Assembly (NCBI GenBank): GCA_900316315.1
Contig: ONCK01000019.1
Location: forward strand, 1 to 50,729
Origin: an uncultured Prevotellaceae bacterium
GTDB lineage: Bacteria > Bacteroidota > Bacteroidia > Bacteroidales > Bacteroidaceae
DNA: 50,729 nucleotides
Reading direction: 5' to 3'
Program-made: the position numbers and the translations under genes
Notes under the pieces: generated by a model
The model's database searches: none
What the model saw: the letters and a program-made list of their open reading frames with translations, nothing else
Told to the model about the DNA's origin: nothing
In this document: positions 41,337 through 50,086 of the stretch, piece by piece
Position numbering within the stretch: position 1 is the stretch's first letter
Layout of the letters: every line of letters starts with the position of its first letter

Positions 41337-41852
41337 TTATTCCGGGCGTTCACCCAAAGTTTTTAAGACACCATGAATATTGTTACTGCCAGATTGGAGT
41401 GCAGAAACAACGTTCTTGATAGGAGATTGCAGGAGTGCGACGACGTCTGCGATAAGTTCTTCCTTGCTCTTGAGAGATGCAAGTTCATTCAGCTGGTCAG
41501 GACCGTAAAATCCGCCCTCGGCATAAGCCCCCTTCAAGCCTTTGACAACAAATTTGCTGTCATCCTTTATCAGTCTTGCAGGCAGGTTGGCCTTATGGGT
41601 GAAAAGTACGGATGTTGTACCTTTAAGGTAATCAAACAAAGGAGAGAAATCTGTACCACTAGCGATCATTGCCTTCTCGAGAAGGGTATTCTTGACCGTA
41701 ACCATCTTGATTTCTTTCTTAAAGCAGATGCCTCTTACGGCTGTCGTATCCTCTGCATTAAGTCCCGTAGTATCTACCAGGTAGAAGTGGGGATACTCTT
41801 TGATGAGCTGACCAAGTTTTTCTATTATTACGCCTTTATCTTCTTTCTTCAT
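41337..41852 (-). CDS. rplJ: 50S ribosomal protein L10
   Basis: A 171-residue protein anchoring L7/L12 dimers to 23S rRNA. It starts MKKEDKGVIIEKLGQLIKEY and carries DTTGLNAEDTTAVRGICF and the MVTVKNTLLEKAM stretch typical of L10. Only 8 bases separate it from rplA, so there is no room for the long L10-binding leader seen in E. coli; feedback control must act elsewhere if it exists. Confidence 0.97.
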   Translation of the reverse strand: MKKEDKGVIIEKLGQLIKEYPHFYLVDTTGLNAEDTTAVRGICFKKEIKMVTVKNTLLEKAMIASGTDFSPLFDYLKGTTSVLFTHKANLPARLIKDDSKFVVKGLKGAYAEGGFYGPDQLNELASLKSKEELIADVVALLQSPIKNVVSALQSGSNNIHGVLKTLGERPE

Positions 41853-41860
41853 GATCTAAG

Positions 41861-42565
41861 TTATTTTTCTGCGTTATCCATTGACTTGGTATCCAACTTC
41901 AAACCCTTACTCATAGTTGTGGAGATGTAGGCACTCTTCAGGTATGTACCCTTGGCAGCAGCCGGTTTCAGCTTGATGATTGTTGCAAGGAATGCGCGGG
42001 CATTGCCTGCGATCTGCTCCGGAGTAAATGAGATCTTACCGATAGAGGAGTGGATAATACCGCTCTTGTCTACTTTGAAATCTATCTTTCCTGATTTCAC
42101 CTCGCTTACAGCCTTGGCGACATCCATGGTCACCGTACCGCTCTTGGGGTTAGGCATCAGTCCGCGCGGACCGAGTACACGGCCCAAAGGACCTACTTTA
42201 CCCATGCAAGAAGGCATTGTAATGACAACATCGATGTCTGTCCATCCGCCTTTGATTTTTTCTATGTACTCGTCAAGACCAACGTAGTCAGCCCCAGCTT
42301 CTTTAGCTTCGGCTTCCTTATCGGGTGTGCAGAGACACAATACACGTACGGTCTTACCGGTACCGTTGGGGAGGGTGACTACGCCACGTACCATCTGATT
42401 AGCCTTGCGGGGATCTACGCCGAGACGTACATCCATGTCCACAGAAGCGTCAAACTTGGTGGTGGTAATCTCCTTCAGCAACTTTGAAGCCTCAGAGATA
42501 GTATAGGCCTTTCCTGTCTCAATCTTCTCTGAGGATAACTTTTGGTTTTTTGTAAGTTTACTCAT
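41861..42565 (-). CDS. rplA: 50S ribosomal protein L1
   Basis: A 234-residue protein of the L1 stalk. Marks are [30 protein letters not shown] and [20 protein letters not shown], followed by MPNPKSGTV. It sits 12 bases after rplK and just ahead of rplJ. Confidence 0.98.
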   Translation of the reverse strand: MSKLTKNQKLSSEKIETGKAYTISEASKLLKEITTTKFDASVDMDVRLGVDPRKANQMVRGVVTLPNGTGKTVRVLCLCTPDKEAEAKEAGADYVGLDEYIEKIKGGWTDIDVVITMPSCMGKVGPLGRVLGPRGLMPNPKSGTVTMDVAKAVSEVKSGKIDFKVDKSGIIHSSIGKISFTPEQIAGNARAFLATIIKLKPAAAKGTYLKSAYISTTMSKGLKLDTKSMDNAEK

Positions 42566-42577
42566 ACTTGTCGAAGA

Positions 42578-43021
42578 TTAAATGTTAGCGGGAAAGTCAC
42601 CTTTTACAGTGATACCCATACTTCTTGCAGTACCGGCTACAAGTTTCATTGCGCTTTCTACAGTAAAGCAGTTCAGATCCGGCAGCTTGTCTTCTGCAAT
42701 AGCCTTCACTTGATCCCAAGTTACGGAGGCGACCTTCTTGCGGTTGGGCTCGGCTGAACCACTCTTCAATTTAGCTGCTTCCTTTAGCTGTACAGCGACC
42801 GGAGATGTCTTGACGACGAAGGTGAAGCTCTTATCCGTATAGAATGTAATGATTACGGGAAGTACCTTTCCGGCCTTGCTCTGTGTGAGGGCGTTAAACT
42901 GCTTGCAGAAATCCATTATGTTAAGGCCTTTAGAGCCCAGTGCAGGACCTACGGGAGGTGAAGGATTTGCCGCACCGCCCTTAATCTGTAGTTTAATTAT
43001 ACCAGCAATTTCTTTAGCCAT
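42578..43021 (-). CDS. rplK: 50S ribosomal protein L11
   Basis: A 147-residue protein at the GTPase centre. It begins [20 protein letters not shown] with the [19 protein letters not shown] motif and ends KGDFPANI. It follows nusG by about 55 bases. Confidence 0.98.
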   Translation of the reverse strand: MAKEIAGIIKLQIKGGAANPSPPVGPALGSKGLNIMDFCKQFNALTQSKAGKVLPVIITFYTDKSFTFVVKTSPVAVQLKEAAKLKSGSAEPNRKKVASVTWDQVKAIAEDKLPDLNCFTVESAMKLVAGTARSMGITVKGDFPANI

Positions 43022-43076
43022 ATTATTTAATTATTTGTAGTGAATTGATTTTGATCAGGCAGGTACGTAACATTAC

Positions 43077-43625
43077 CTATTCCTTCTCTACCTGCATAAA
43101 ACCAAGGGTCAACGGAGTATTGCGTCCGAAGACCTTTACCATGACCGTCAGCTTCTTCTTTTCGTTGTTCACTTCGTCAACAACTCCTGAGAATCCGCTG
43201 AACGGACCTTCCGTCACCTTAACGGCTTCGCCCACGATGTAAGCATCCTGCATTTCACTGCTTTGCTCTACATCCTGTGCATTACCGATAAGCCTCTTGA
43301 TCTCCGCATCCTGCATTGGAGCCGGATTATCCAAGCCACCCAAAATACCTATGACATTGGGAGTATTTCTCAGTTTGAAAGCGACATCACCGACCATCAC
43401 AGCTTCTACCAGCACATAGCCTGGCAAACTATTACGCTCTTTGATTACTCGCTTTCCGTTGCGTACCTGAAAAAACTTTTCCGTCGGGATAAGTACCTGT
43501 GTCACATAGGGAGCCAAAGTCTTGTTGCTGATCTCAGCATCGAGATACTCTTTGACTTTTGCTTCCTTACCACTAATTGCACGCAGAACGTACCATCTTG
43601 GAGTTTGAGTTCCAGTCTCAGCCAT
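43077..43625 (-). CDS. nusG: Transcription termination/antitermination factor NusG
   Basis: A 182-residue factor that binds RNA polymerase and links it with Rho or the ribosome. The NGN domain starts with TPRWYVLRAISGKEAKVKEY, and the C-terminal KOW domain reads VGEAVKVTEGPFSGFSGVVD. Length is typical of the core NusG, not a specialised paralogue. It follows secE by 14 bases. Confidence 0.96.
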   Translation of the reverse strand: MAETGTQTPRWYVLRAISGKEAKVKEYLDAEISNKTLAPYVTQVLIPTEKFFQVRNGKRVIKERNSLPGYVLVEAVMVGDVAFKLRNTPNVIGILGGLDNPAPMQDAEIKRLIGNAQDVEQSSEMQDAYIVGEAVKVTEGPFSGFSGVVDEVNNEKKKLTVMVKVFGRNTPLTLGFMQVEKE

Positions 43626-43639
43626 TCCTAAAAGTACAT

Positions 43640-43828
43640 TTAATGAGGATAAATCGACGTCATGAGGAATTGAAAGACCTTATCCATCGCAAACACGATA
43701 ATTGCTATGACCACGGAAGCAATTAATACGACCACAGCACTATGTGTCAGCTCCTGACGAGAAGGCCATGTAGTCTTATGAGCCAATTCTTCGTAAGAAT
43801 CCTTGCAATACCTTAATACTTTATTCAT
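43640..43828 (-). CDS. secE: Preprotein translocase subunit SecE
   Basis: A 62-residue single-span inner-membrane protein that stabilises SecY. It begins MNKVLRYCKDSYEELAHK with the family motif TTWPSRQEL, then one hydrophobic segment (SAVVVLIASVVIAIIVFAMD). I chose the ATG at 43828: a longer frame extends to 43930 but would run through tRNA-Trp. Confidence 0.95.
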   Translation of the reverse strand: MNKVLRYCKDSYEELAHKTTWPSRQELTHSAVVVLIASVVIAIIVFAMDKVFQFLMTSIYPH

Positions 43829-43842
43829 CTTGTATATATTTG

Positions 43843-43915
43843 CACGGGAGGAGAGACTCGAACTCCCGATATCTGGTTTTGGAGACCAGCGCTCTACCAA
43901 CTGAGCTACTCCCGT
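43843..43915 (-). tRNA. tRNA-Trp (CCA anticodon)
   Basis: A 73-base cloverleaf. Acceptor arms ACGGGAG and CTCCCGT pair fully, and the anticodon loop CTCCAAA gives CCA. The T-arm has GTTCGAG. The 3' CCA is not encoded. It lies between tuf and secE, the usual place in Bacteroidota. Confidence 0.97.
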
Positions 43916-43918
43916 AAA

Positions 43919-43952
43919 TAGGAACTCCACCTTGTTGCAGATAGAGTTCCTA
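43919..43952 (-). repeat. Hairpin between tuf and tRNA-Trp
   Basis: TAGGAACTC and GAGTTCCTA form a perfect 9-pair stem with a 16-base loop. No T run follows beyond TTTA, so it may mark RNA processing rather than termination. Confidence 0.6.
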
Positions 43953-43970
43953 TATTATCTTAGATTTGTA

Positions 43971-45158
43971 TTAGTCGAGGATCTCTGTGATCTGACCGGA
44001 ACCCACGGTACGACCACCTTCACGGATGGCGAAGCGCAGACCGGTGTTGAGAGCTACAGGGTAGATGAGCTCTACATTAATCTCTACGTTATCACCAGGC
44101 ATCACCATATCTACGCCCTCGGGGAGTGTAATCTCACCGGTGCAGTCCATGGTACGAAGGTAGAACTGAGGACGGTAGTGATTACCAAATGCGGTATGAC
44201 GACCACCCTCTTCCTTCTTAAGTACATAGATGGAAGCCTTGAACTTAGAGTGAGGAGTGATGGTACCCGGATGGGTAATGACCATACCACGCTTTACTTC
44301 CTTCTTGTCGATACCGCGGAGGAGCAGACCTACATTATCACCAGCCTCTCCCTCATCGAGGATCTTACGGAACATCTCGACGCCAGTTACAACGGACTTC
44401 TTATCCTCACCGAGACCAAGGATCTGTACTTCGTCACCTACCTTTACGGTACCAGTCTCAATACGACCTGTTGCAACAGTACCACGACCTGTGATAGAGA
44501 ACACATCCTCTACAGGCATCAAGAAGGGTTTATCAATATCACGCTTAGGCTCCTGAATCCAGTTGTCGACAGCGTCCATGAGTTCCATTATCTTGTCTTC
44601 CCACTCTTTTACGCCATTGAGTGCACCAAGTGCAGAACCGCGGATGATAGGAGTATCTGCTTCGAAGTCATAAGCTTCGAGGAGCTCACGTACTTCCATT
44701 TCTACGAGTTCAAGCATCTCCTCGTCCTCGACCATATCACACTTGTTAAGGAATACGACGATACGGGGAACATTTACCTGACGAGCGAGCAGAATGTGCT
44801 CACGAGTCTGAGGCATAGGACCATCGGTTGCAGCTACAACAAGGATTGCGCCATCCATCTGAGCAGCACCGGTTACCATGTTCTTTACATAGTCAGCGTG
44901 TCCCGGGCAGTCTACGTGTGCGTAGTGACGCTTTGCTGTCTCATACTCGATATGAGCGGTATTAATGGTGATACCACGCTCCTTCTCCTCGGGGGCGTTG
45001 TCAATCTGATCGAAGGACTTTACTTCCTCGCCTGTACCCAGTCTCTCGTGGAGCACCTTGGAGATAGCGGCGGTCAGGGTTGTCTTACCATGGTCTACGT
45101 GACCGATAGTACCAATGTTTACGTGCGGTTTTGTGCGCACAAAATTTTCTTTAGCCAT
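43971..45158 (-). CDS. tuf: Translation elongation factor Tu
   Basis: A 395-residue GTPase that brings aminoacyl-tRNA to the ribosome. G-domain motifs are intact: GHVDHGKTT (residues 18-26), [23 protein letters not shown] and NKCDMVED. Domains II and III follow, ending [16 protein letters not shown]. Length is normal. The only tuf in the window lies between tRNA-Thr and tRNA-Trp. Confidence 0.98.
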   Translation of the reverse strand: MAKENFVRTKPHVNIGTIGHVDHGKTTLTAAISKVLHERLGTGEEVKSFDQIDNAPEEKERGITINTAHIEYETAKRHYAHVDCPGHADYVKNMVTGAAQMDGAILVVAATDGPMPQTREHILLARQVNVPRIVVFLNKCDMVEDEEMLELVEMEVRELLEAYDFEADTPIIRGSALGALNGVKEWEDKIMELMDAVDNWIQEPKRDIDKPFLMPVEDVFSITGRGTVATGRIETGTVKVGDEVQILGLGEDKKSVVTGVEMFRKILDEGEAGDNVGLLLRGIDKKEVKRGMVITHPGTITPHSKFKASIYVLKKEEGGRHTAFGNHYRPQFYLRTMDCTGEITLPEGVDMVMPGDNVEINVELIYPVALNTGLRFAIREGGRTVGSGQITEILD

Positions 45159-45213
45159 AGCTTTCTTTTTTAATTTATACTAGATAGAATATTTTATCCG
45201 TAGTACCTCTTAG

Positions 45214-45285
<72 letters not shown>

Positions 45286-45292
45286 ATTGTTG

Positions 45293-45365
45293 AGCGGAAA
45301 ACGGGGCTCAAACCCGCGACCCCCAGCTTGGAAGGCTAGTGCTCTATCAACTGAGCTATTTCCGC
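45293..45365 (-). tRNA. tRNA-Gly (TCC anticodon)
   Basis: A 73-base cloverleaf with acceptor GCGGAAA/TTTCCGC and anticodon loop CTTCCAA giving TCC. The T-arm reads GGGTTTGAGCCCC. Confidence 0.96.
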
Positions 45366-45375
45366 GTTGTCAATG

Positions 45376-45458
45376 TGGGCAAAGATGGATTCGAACCACC
45401 GAAGGCATAAGCCAGCAGATTTACAGTCTGCCCCATTTGGCCACTCTGGTATTTGCCC
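45376..45458 (-). tRNA. tRNA-Tyr (GTA anticodon)
   Basis: An 83-base class II cloverleaf with a long variable arm (GCTGGCTTATGCC region). Acceptor is GGGCAAA/TTTGCCC, anticodon loop CTGTAAA gives GTA, and the discriminator is A. It is first of the three tRNAs. Confidence 0.96.
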
Positions 45459-45499
45459 TTGCCTCAATCTCCCGAGCCTCCGGAGGGCGTCGGCGTAAG

Positions 45500-45530
45500 A
45501 TTGCAGCCGTTCCTATCACTGGAAACGGCT
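45500..45530. repeat. Hairpin in the leader of the tRNA-tuf transcript
   Basis: TTGCAGCCGTTCC and GGAAACGGCTGC pair with one bulge. It overlaps the region between hpf and tRNA-Tyr, directly after the -7 element. No T run on the minus strand, so I do not call it the hpf terminator. Confidence 0.5.
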
Positions 45531-45531
45531 G

Positions 45532-45539
45532 CAAATTTA
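45532..45539 (-). promoter_or_regulatory. -7 promoter element of the tRNA-tuf-secE-rpoBC transcript
   Basis: TAAATTTG on the minus strand fits TAnnTTTG, 74 bases ahead of tRNA-Tyr. A T-rich TTTT lies 19 bases upstream instead of TTTG. Confidence 0.4.
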
Positions 45540-45580
45540 GGCATTATTTCTGAACTGGAAAAGACTTTCCAATTATTTTT

Positions 45581-45880
45581 TTACTTTGCGTGTCTTTTTT
45601 CTTTGTATTTTTCCAATTGACGCAGTAGGGAGTCTACGCAGAGGCTCACTCCTTCCTCAAATGTGTCACACACTTTCTCAGCAAAGAGTTCACCCTGTTT
45701 GACCAGCACCTTGATTGAAGTGTACTTATTCATAGCCACTTCCGGCTTCTCTACTTTCAGCTGTACTTGGGCCGAGATGACCTCGTCGCTAAATTTCTCT
45801 ACCTTTGACAGCTTCTTGTCGATGTACGACCGAAGCTTTTCAGTTGCATCAAAATGAACTGACTGAATCTTTACTTCCAT
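45581..45880 (-). CDS. hpf: Ribosome hibernation-promoting factor (short HPF/RaiA family)
   Basis: A 99-residue protein that binds idle 30S subunits or 100S dimers in starved cells. The fold is the beta-alpha-beta-beta-beta-alpha of HPF: MEVKIQSVHFDATEKLRSYI, then VEKFSDEVISAQVQLKVEKP, and a basic C-terminal helix LLRQLEKYKEKRHAK. It is the short form without the C-terminal dimerisation domain, so 100S formation would need a partner. It lies 12 bases after xerC. Confidence 0.93.
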   Translation of the reverse strand: MEVKIQSVHFDATEKLRSYIDKKLSKVEKFSDEVISAQVQLKVEKPEVAMNKYTSIKVLVKQGELFAEKVCDTFEEGVSLCVDSLLRQLEKYKEKRHAK

Positions 45881-45892
45881 AGTATATAGTGT

Positions 45893-46774
45893 TTAGGCCC
45901 GTGGATGGGCACATTCGTACGTTCGTCTGAGTTCCTCAAATGTCGTATGCGTATAGACCTGCGTCGATGCGAGACTGTCGTGACCGAGCAGCTCCTTGAC
46001 CGACTCAATATCGGCGCCGTGATTGAGCATCTGGGTAGCAAATGTGTGACGTAGCACATGGGGCGTACAGCCTTTCATCGTCGTGACAAGTGACAGATAG
46101 TGCTTGACCGTGTACTGCACTTCGTTCCGAGTGATGCGCTGTCCTGCTTCGTCTATGTAGAAAGCCGGTTCGTCCCCTCTTGCGACCCGGCTTCTAGCGT
46201 CAAGATAGGCGTGTGCCGTCGTTTCCAATTCATCACCGAAAGGAATCTGTCGCTCCTTATTTCGTTTGCCAATCACGCGTAGCGTCCTGGCCCCGAAGTC
46301 CATGTCACCCACATTCATCCCGACCAATTCCGCCAGACGAATACCGGTCGAATAAAGCATAAGCAGTATCATGTAGTCGCGGCGGCCTCTAAAGTCGTCA
46401 CCAAACTCGACGCGCTCAAAGAGCTTATCCAGCTCACTCTCGCGCAAAAACTTGGGCAGAGGTTTTGCCTTCTTGGGTCCAGCGACCATATAGGTTGGAT
46501 CTTGGGCGACATAGTCGTATGACAGGAGGTATCTGAAAAACGAACGAAGCGCGCTCAACCGTGCATTGACAGTTGTAGCTGCGCTTCCATCTCTCATCAG
46601 GCTGACTATCCACTCACGGATATCGCCCGCATTGACCTTGGACCAATCTATGTCCGCATCCTGCTGACCCATATAGGACTCAAAGGAGTCCAGACTCGCG
46701 CGATAGGCGCTGACAGTCAGCGGGGAATAATGACGCTCGCTCCTCAGATACTCCAGAAATGACTCTTTGTACAT
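45893..46774 (-). CDS. xerC: Tyrosine recombinase XerC-like
   Basis: A 293-residue site-specific recombinase of the type that resolves chromosome dimers at dif. The N-terminal SAM-like core-binding domain (residues 1-95) is followed by the catalytic domain. All catalytic residues are present: Arg146 (TGIRLAEL), Lys170 (VIGKRNKE), His239 and Arg242 (HVLRHTFA), His265 (LLGHDSL) and the nucleophile Tyr274 (TQVYTH). It sits between rpsU and hpf, a conserved chromosomal place, so it is a housekeeping Xer and not an integrase of a mobile element. A weak promoter (TACGTTCG, 46804 to 46797, with TTG 20 bases upstream) may add transcription. Confidence 0.92.
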   Translation of the reverse strand: MYKESFLEYLRSERHYSPLTVSAYRASLDSFESYMGQQDADIDWSKVNAGDIREWIVSLMRDGSAATTVNARLSALRSFFRYLLSYDYVAQDPTYMVAGPKKAKPLPKFLRESELDKLFERVEFGDDFRGRRDYMILLMLYSTGIRLAELVGMNVGDMDFGARTLRVIGKRNKERQIPFGDELETTAHAYLDARSRVARGDEPAFYIDEAGQRITRNEVQYTVKHYLSLVTTMKGCTPHVLRHTFATQMLNHGADIESVKELLGHDSLASTQVYTHTTFEELRRTYECAHPRA

Positions 46775-46849
46775 ACGTCGTCGGACATTTGCGCTACGAA
46801 CGTACGAAAAAGAATTGACATTTCCAAGTATTGAGTGCTAAAAATCGTA

Positions 46850-47041
46850 TTATTCCTCCTCGCGGTGCAAAGCCTGTATGTATATAGCGTGCTCCTTGGC
46901 GAGACGCTTCTTTACTGAAGGCTTCTCATACTGCTGGCGACTACGGAGCTCCTTGACCACACCGGTCTTGTCGTATTTTCTCTTAAACTTCTTTAAAGCT
47001 CTCTCGATGTTCTCGCCATCTTTTACTGGTACAATAATCAT
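46850..47041 (-). CDS. rpsU: 30S ribosomal protein S21
   Basis: A 63-residue basic protein of the small subunit near the anti-Shine-Dalgarno site. It begins MIIVPVKDGENIERALKKFK and ends AKEHAIYIQALHREEE, the S21 pattern of Bacteroidota. It is the first gene of the supercluster, with its own strong promoter. Confidence 0.95.
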   Translation of the reverse strand: MIIVPVKDGENIERALKKFKRKYDKTGVVKELRSRQQYEKPSVKKRLAKEHAIYIQALHREEE

Positions 47042-47083
47042 ATATTCTTTAGTTTATCTTGATTTTCTAGTCATTAGCGGGCG

Positions 47084-47115
47084 CAAAGTTACACAATCTT
47101 TTAATTACAGACAAA
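47084..47115 (-). promoter_or_regulatory. Strong Bacteroidetes-type promoter of rpsU
   Basis: On the minus strand TTTG (47115 to 47112), 20 bases, TAACTTTG (47091 to 47084). Both elements match consensus. The leader to the ATG at 47041 is about 35 bases. Confidence 0.75.
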
Positions 47116-47394
47116 TTTTTTCTGACACTTTTTTGCCAACCAATGACTTACCCGTTTGGCGCCTACCCCAACTCTCCTCATCGACTCATGTGGGCGGCCG
47201 TTTACCGGACTTGACTTTGTATAGTATCGCTGGCAGAGTACGCTCACTTCTCTGATCTCTGTCAAAAAGCGACACAGCAGGCCAAGCTCCGCTCCATCCC
47301 CAGCAGTCAACTGATATTTCTGATACAATGACACGGTCGAGGCAAGCCGGATTGGCGAGTTGAAGAGACACTATCCGATGTTTTTGATACAAGG

Positions 47395-47420
47395 TCGGAC
47401 TTAGTTACAACTAAGTCCGA
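47395..47420. repeat. Perfect 26-base dyad
   Basis: TCGGACTTAGTT, two bases, AACTAAGTCCGA. It shares the CGGACTT/AAGTCCG core with the sigma-gene terminator at 27266. No T run follows on either strand. Confidence 0.85.
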
Positions 47421-47580
47421 TGTAGTTCAAACTAGAAGCGACCTTGTTATTGTCAGAAAATCAGTAAGTAGCAAGCGTGTGTGATTTTGTTCTGATTTTC
47501 TTTCTTTCGCGCCCTCACAACATACATACCATCTCTGACGCTTCGCGGTGCAAAGTCGAAAAGGCCAGATGAACTGTTGA

Positions 47581-47700
47581 CAAAGTCGGACGGAGTACTG
47601 AGGCGGAGGAAAAAGGCATTCCGACAGTACCAATACAATTTCGCCCATATTTAGCGCTCATTTGAAATCCAGTATACGGCTTTATCTGGGTCCGACTTTG
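47581..47700. repeat. Long-spaced 11-base inverted repeat
   Basis: CAAAGTCGGAC (47581-47591) and GTCCGACTTTG (47690-47700) are exact complements 98 bases apart, after the end of the DUF262 gene. Confidence 0.7.
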
Positions 47701-47735
47701 CTTTTCCTTTCCCTGATCCGTATGTATGCCGGAAG

Positions 47736-48896
47736 CTATCTGTTGCCCTTGGCTCTGTTATGGGTCTTGCAGAGCATCTGGCAGTTGCTGATGTCGGTGG
47801 CACCGCCCTTACTCCATGCCGTTACATGGTCTGCATCCATTTCGGTAAGTTTGTAGATTCGGTTCTTATTTGGCCCGTCAGAGATTGCGCACAGCGGACA
47901 GTTGGAGGTTCCTTTTTTCTTTGCCTCTTGTGTCTGCCGTTCATATACGGTCTTGATGGTGTGCTTGTCAAAGAGCCGGATATTGAGCAGCGTTGTGTCA
48001 GAACTATCGCCAAGCAGGTATTCAAAGATGCCTTTCTTGTTGGTTACAAACTCATCAACCATCAGTCTGGCCACATCAGCATCCATCTTGTCAGGATTGT
48101 AGGGCGTGTTGTGGAATCGTTCGTAGAGGTCGCCCCATTCCAAGCCGCACTGTTCTGAATACAAAGTAGGAAACACACTGCTCACCCAATCTATTACGCT
48201 GTCGAAGTAGTTGGTTACGGGACGTATGTCTGTGTCTTTTCTGTGCTCTGCCATGTAGCCGTCTATATTGCCACGACTCACCCAGTCCAATGCCGTTTCC
48301 AAGACTTCCTGACGTTTGGGGTCTCCCTTGATGTAGGATCCCCATTTCTGCTGCAATGGATTGAGGGAGTTTGAATATAGTGCTTTCAGTGCCGTGATAA
48401 AAGGCCCAGAATAAATGGCATTGCGCATTTCCTGATCGTTGAGACGCACGCCACCTATGTTGATGATCTGGAACCAGTCCTTGATTTCTTTCTCAGTACC
48501 CTGACAGATGTAAATGGTAAGTAGTGTCTCGGAGAACTTCTTCTTCAAGTCCTCATCGAGGGAGTTATAGTTCTGTTCCCTTCCGTCATAGACAATGGGT
48601 AGTTTGTTGGTGAAGAAACGTCCTAAAGAGGTGATGCGCTGCTGTCCGTCAAGAACCTCGTACATTCCATCGTCACGGAGCGTGAAATATATCAGTCCGA
48701 TGGGAAATCCCCGGAGTACAGACTGTACTACGGAAACGTCTTTCTTTCCATCGTTGTAGATGTAGTTGCGCTGGTATTCGGGCTGGATGATGAGCTTGCC
48801 GTTCCAGCCATACAAGCCTTTGCCCTCACTCTCATTGTAAACGAATCCCTTGCAGAGGTCGGCTATAGTAATGTTGGTGCGTAGAGTAGTATTCAT
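47736..48896 (-). CDS. DUF262 protein with C-terminal HNH endonuclease domain
   Basis: A 386-residue protein. Residues about 10-200 form a DUF262 (GmrS/ParB-Srx-like) domain: [11 protein letters not shown] (37-47) and [13 protein letters not shown] (79-91), with the Arg and DGQQR motif that in the family mark the nucleotide-binding and hydrolysing site. The C-terminal 55 residues are an HNH nuclease: zinc pair C333-P-L-C336, catalytic D356-H357, N371, then Cys376 and H379-N380. DUF262 joined to an HNH-fold nuclease is the layout of modification-dependent or phosphorothioate-linked restriction proteins (GmrSD, SspE, BrxU use DUF262 with DUF1524). Here the nuclease part is a plain HNH. The ATG overlaps the methyltransferase stop by four bases (48893-48896), so the two are translationally coupled. 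Confidence 0.9.
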   Translation of the reverse strand: MNTTLRTNITIADLCKGFVYNESEGKGLYGWNGKLIIQPEYQRNYIYNDGKKDVSVVQSVLRGFPIGLIYFTLRDDGMYEVLDGQQRITSLGRFFTNKLPIVYDGREQNYNSLDEDLKKKFSETLLTIYICQGTEKEIKDWFQIINIGGVRLNDQEMRNAIYSGPFITALKALYSNSLNPLQQKWGSYIKGDPKRQEVLETALDWVSRGNIDGYMAEHRKDTDIRPVTNYFDSVIDWVSSVFPTLYSEQCGLEWGDLYERFHNTPYNPDKMDADVARLMVDEFVTNKKGIFEYLLGDSSDTTLLNIRLFDKHTIKTVYERQTQEAKKKGTSNCPLCAISDGPNKNRIYKLTEMDADHVTAWSKGGATDISNCQMLCKTHNRAKGNR

Positions 48897-50032
48897 AGTT
48901 GTTGTTTGCGGATTAAAATGCGTGCATATGGTTTCACAGGAATGCCATTTTCCATGTAATAGAGTTGTCCGTCTCTTAAGCTTGGATTGAGTTTCTTTAA
49001 TTCCCTGTCGAATGGCTTTAATCCAAGTTCCTTACCAGAATCGCCTTGCGTCTGGCCTATAATTTCAAACTGTTCTGGGCAGTACTTATCGAGGAATGAA
49101 ATAGGCACACCCATTTTCCCATCGTAGTCTGATGGTATAGCATCAGTATAAGGCACCTCAATGGCATCGTAGTTGTCGTAGTGCTGGTATTCCTTCCGTC
49201 CTCGCAAGTCCTTGTGGCTGCTGAACTTGATGTTGTCGGCCATAGTCATGAGTGATAGAGGTTCATGTCTGCGACCATGTTCAATATTAGTAAACCACCT
49301 AACACCTTTTACTCTAATAAAATGGTTCCCATTTTCATCAATACGCCAACCTGCTGCATTTAGGGGGTATTCCTTTGGTACTCCAAATTCTCTATCCCCG
49401 GAACTTATAGATGGCCCTAACCACACCTTGTTGTCTTTGATGAGTGGAAACACCTCCTTGTAGGTTATTGCATTCATATTGCCGATGATAGAGAATTGTA
49501 TTCCTCCTTCCATAAGCCAAGCTATGAATTCCCGAAACAGAGAGAATGGAGGGTTTGTTATAACTATATCGGCATCGTTACGCAATTGTGTAACTTCCCT
49601 GCTGCGAAAATCGCCGTCTCCCTCTAAATAATCCCATTGCAGGTCGTCAAAGTCTATGCGGTCGTCTCCGTTGATGTCTCGGTCGAGAATGAATATTTTC
49701 CCTCTTGTCTGCCATTTTGAAGGGTCAAATTTCGGGTCATATTCCTCTTCGGGAAACAGTGATGGCTCTATGCCGTACTTGGCCTTTTTGGCATCAAGGG
49801 CATAACTCGTGCTGATGAGCCGTTTGATGCCAAACAATTGGAAGTTCAGTGCAAAGAACTTGGTAAAGTTACTCCACTTAGGATCGTCGCAAGGCAGAAG
49901 GACGGTCTTGTCTCGGAAGATATCAGGATTATAATCCAGATAAGCCTGTATCTCTTTGTTGATGTCAGTAAGCTGGGTGTAAAACTCGTCGTTCTTGGCC
50001 ATCTTGGCCCCGCCCAGGTTTTGATTGGACAT
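48893..50032 (-). CDS. EcoRI-family adenine-specific DNA methyltransferase
   Basis: A 379-residue predicted N6-adenine methyltransferase. It begins [20 protein letters not shown], the stretch typical of this family's start; an internal ATG at residue 11 is possible, but the longer form keeps the family pattern. The SAM-site segment is [16 protein letters not shown] (45-60) and the catalytic motif is NPPF (160-163) in [16 protein letters not shown]. No target-recognition subunit or EcoRI-like endonuclease lies beside it; the partner is the coupled DUF262-HNH gene. Codons look a little more A/T-rich than in the ribosomal cluster, which would fit transfer. The structured RNA at 50087-50239 ends 55 bases upstream on the same strand. 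Confidence 0.9.
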   Translation of the reverse strand: MSNQNLGGAKMAKNDEFYTQLTDINKEIQAYLDYNPDIFRDKTVLLPCDDPKWSNFTKFFALNFQLFGIKRLISTSYALDAKKAKYGIEPSLFPEEEYDPKFDPSKWQTRGKIFILDRDINGDDRIDFDDLQWDYLEGDGDFRSREVTQLRNDADIVITNPPFSLFREFIAWLMEGGIQFSIIGNMNAITYKEVFPLIKDNKVWLGPSISSGDREFGVPKEYPLNAAGWRIDENGNHFIRVKGVRWFTNIEHGRRHEPLSLMTMADNIKFSSHKDLRGRKEYQHYDNYDAIEVPYTDAIPSDYDGKMGVPISFLDKYCPEQFEIIGQTQGDSGKELGLKPFDRELKKLNPSLRDGQLYYMENGIPVKPYARILIRKQQL

Positions 50033-50086
50033 GTAGCAATAGTTTTAAGCGCATGTAACTATCGTTAGGCAGGCATCTCAGGACAC

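Larger units (their letters stand above)
47042..47735. other. Gap between the DUF262 gene and rpsU
   Basis: No gene is supported. It holds the rpsU promoter, a perfect 26-base dyad at 47395-47420, a near copy of the 19173 repeat core at 47420-47436, a CCGGACTTGACTTTG word at 47205, and an 11-base inverted repeat (47581-47591 with 47690-47700). No clear terminator for the DUF262 gene is seen. Confidence 0.55.

Noticed and set aside
43829-43930. N-terminal extension of SecE (34 residues)
   Set aside because: The frame runs through the full tRNA-Trp cloverleaf; SecE proper starts at 43828.
45893-46774. Integrase of a genomic island carrying the methyltransferase module
   Set aside because: The recombinase sits between rpsU and hpf in a conserved housekeeping order and has the length and motifs of XerC; no attachment-site duplication was seen near the tRNAs.
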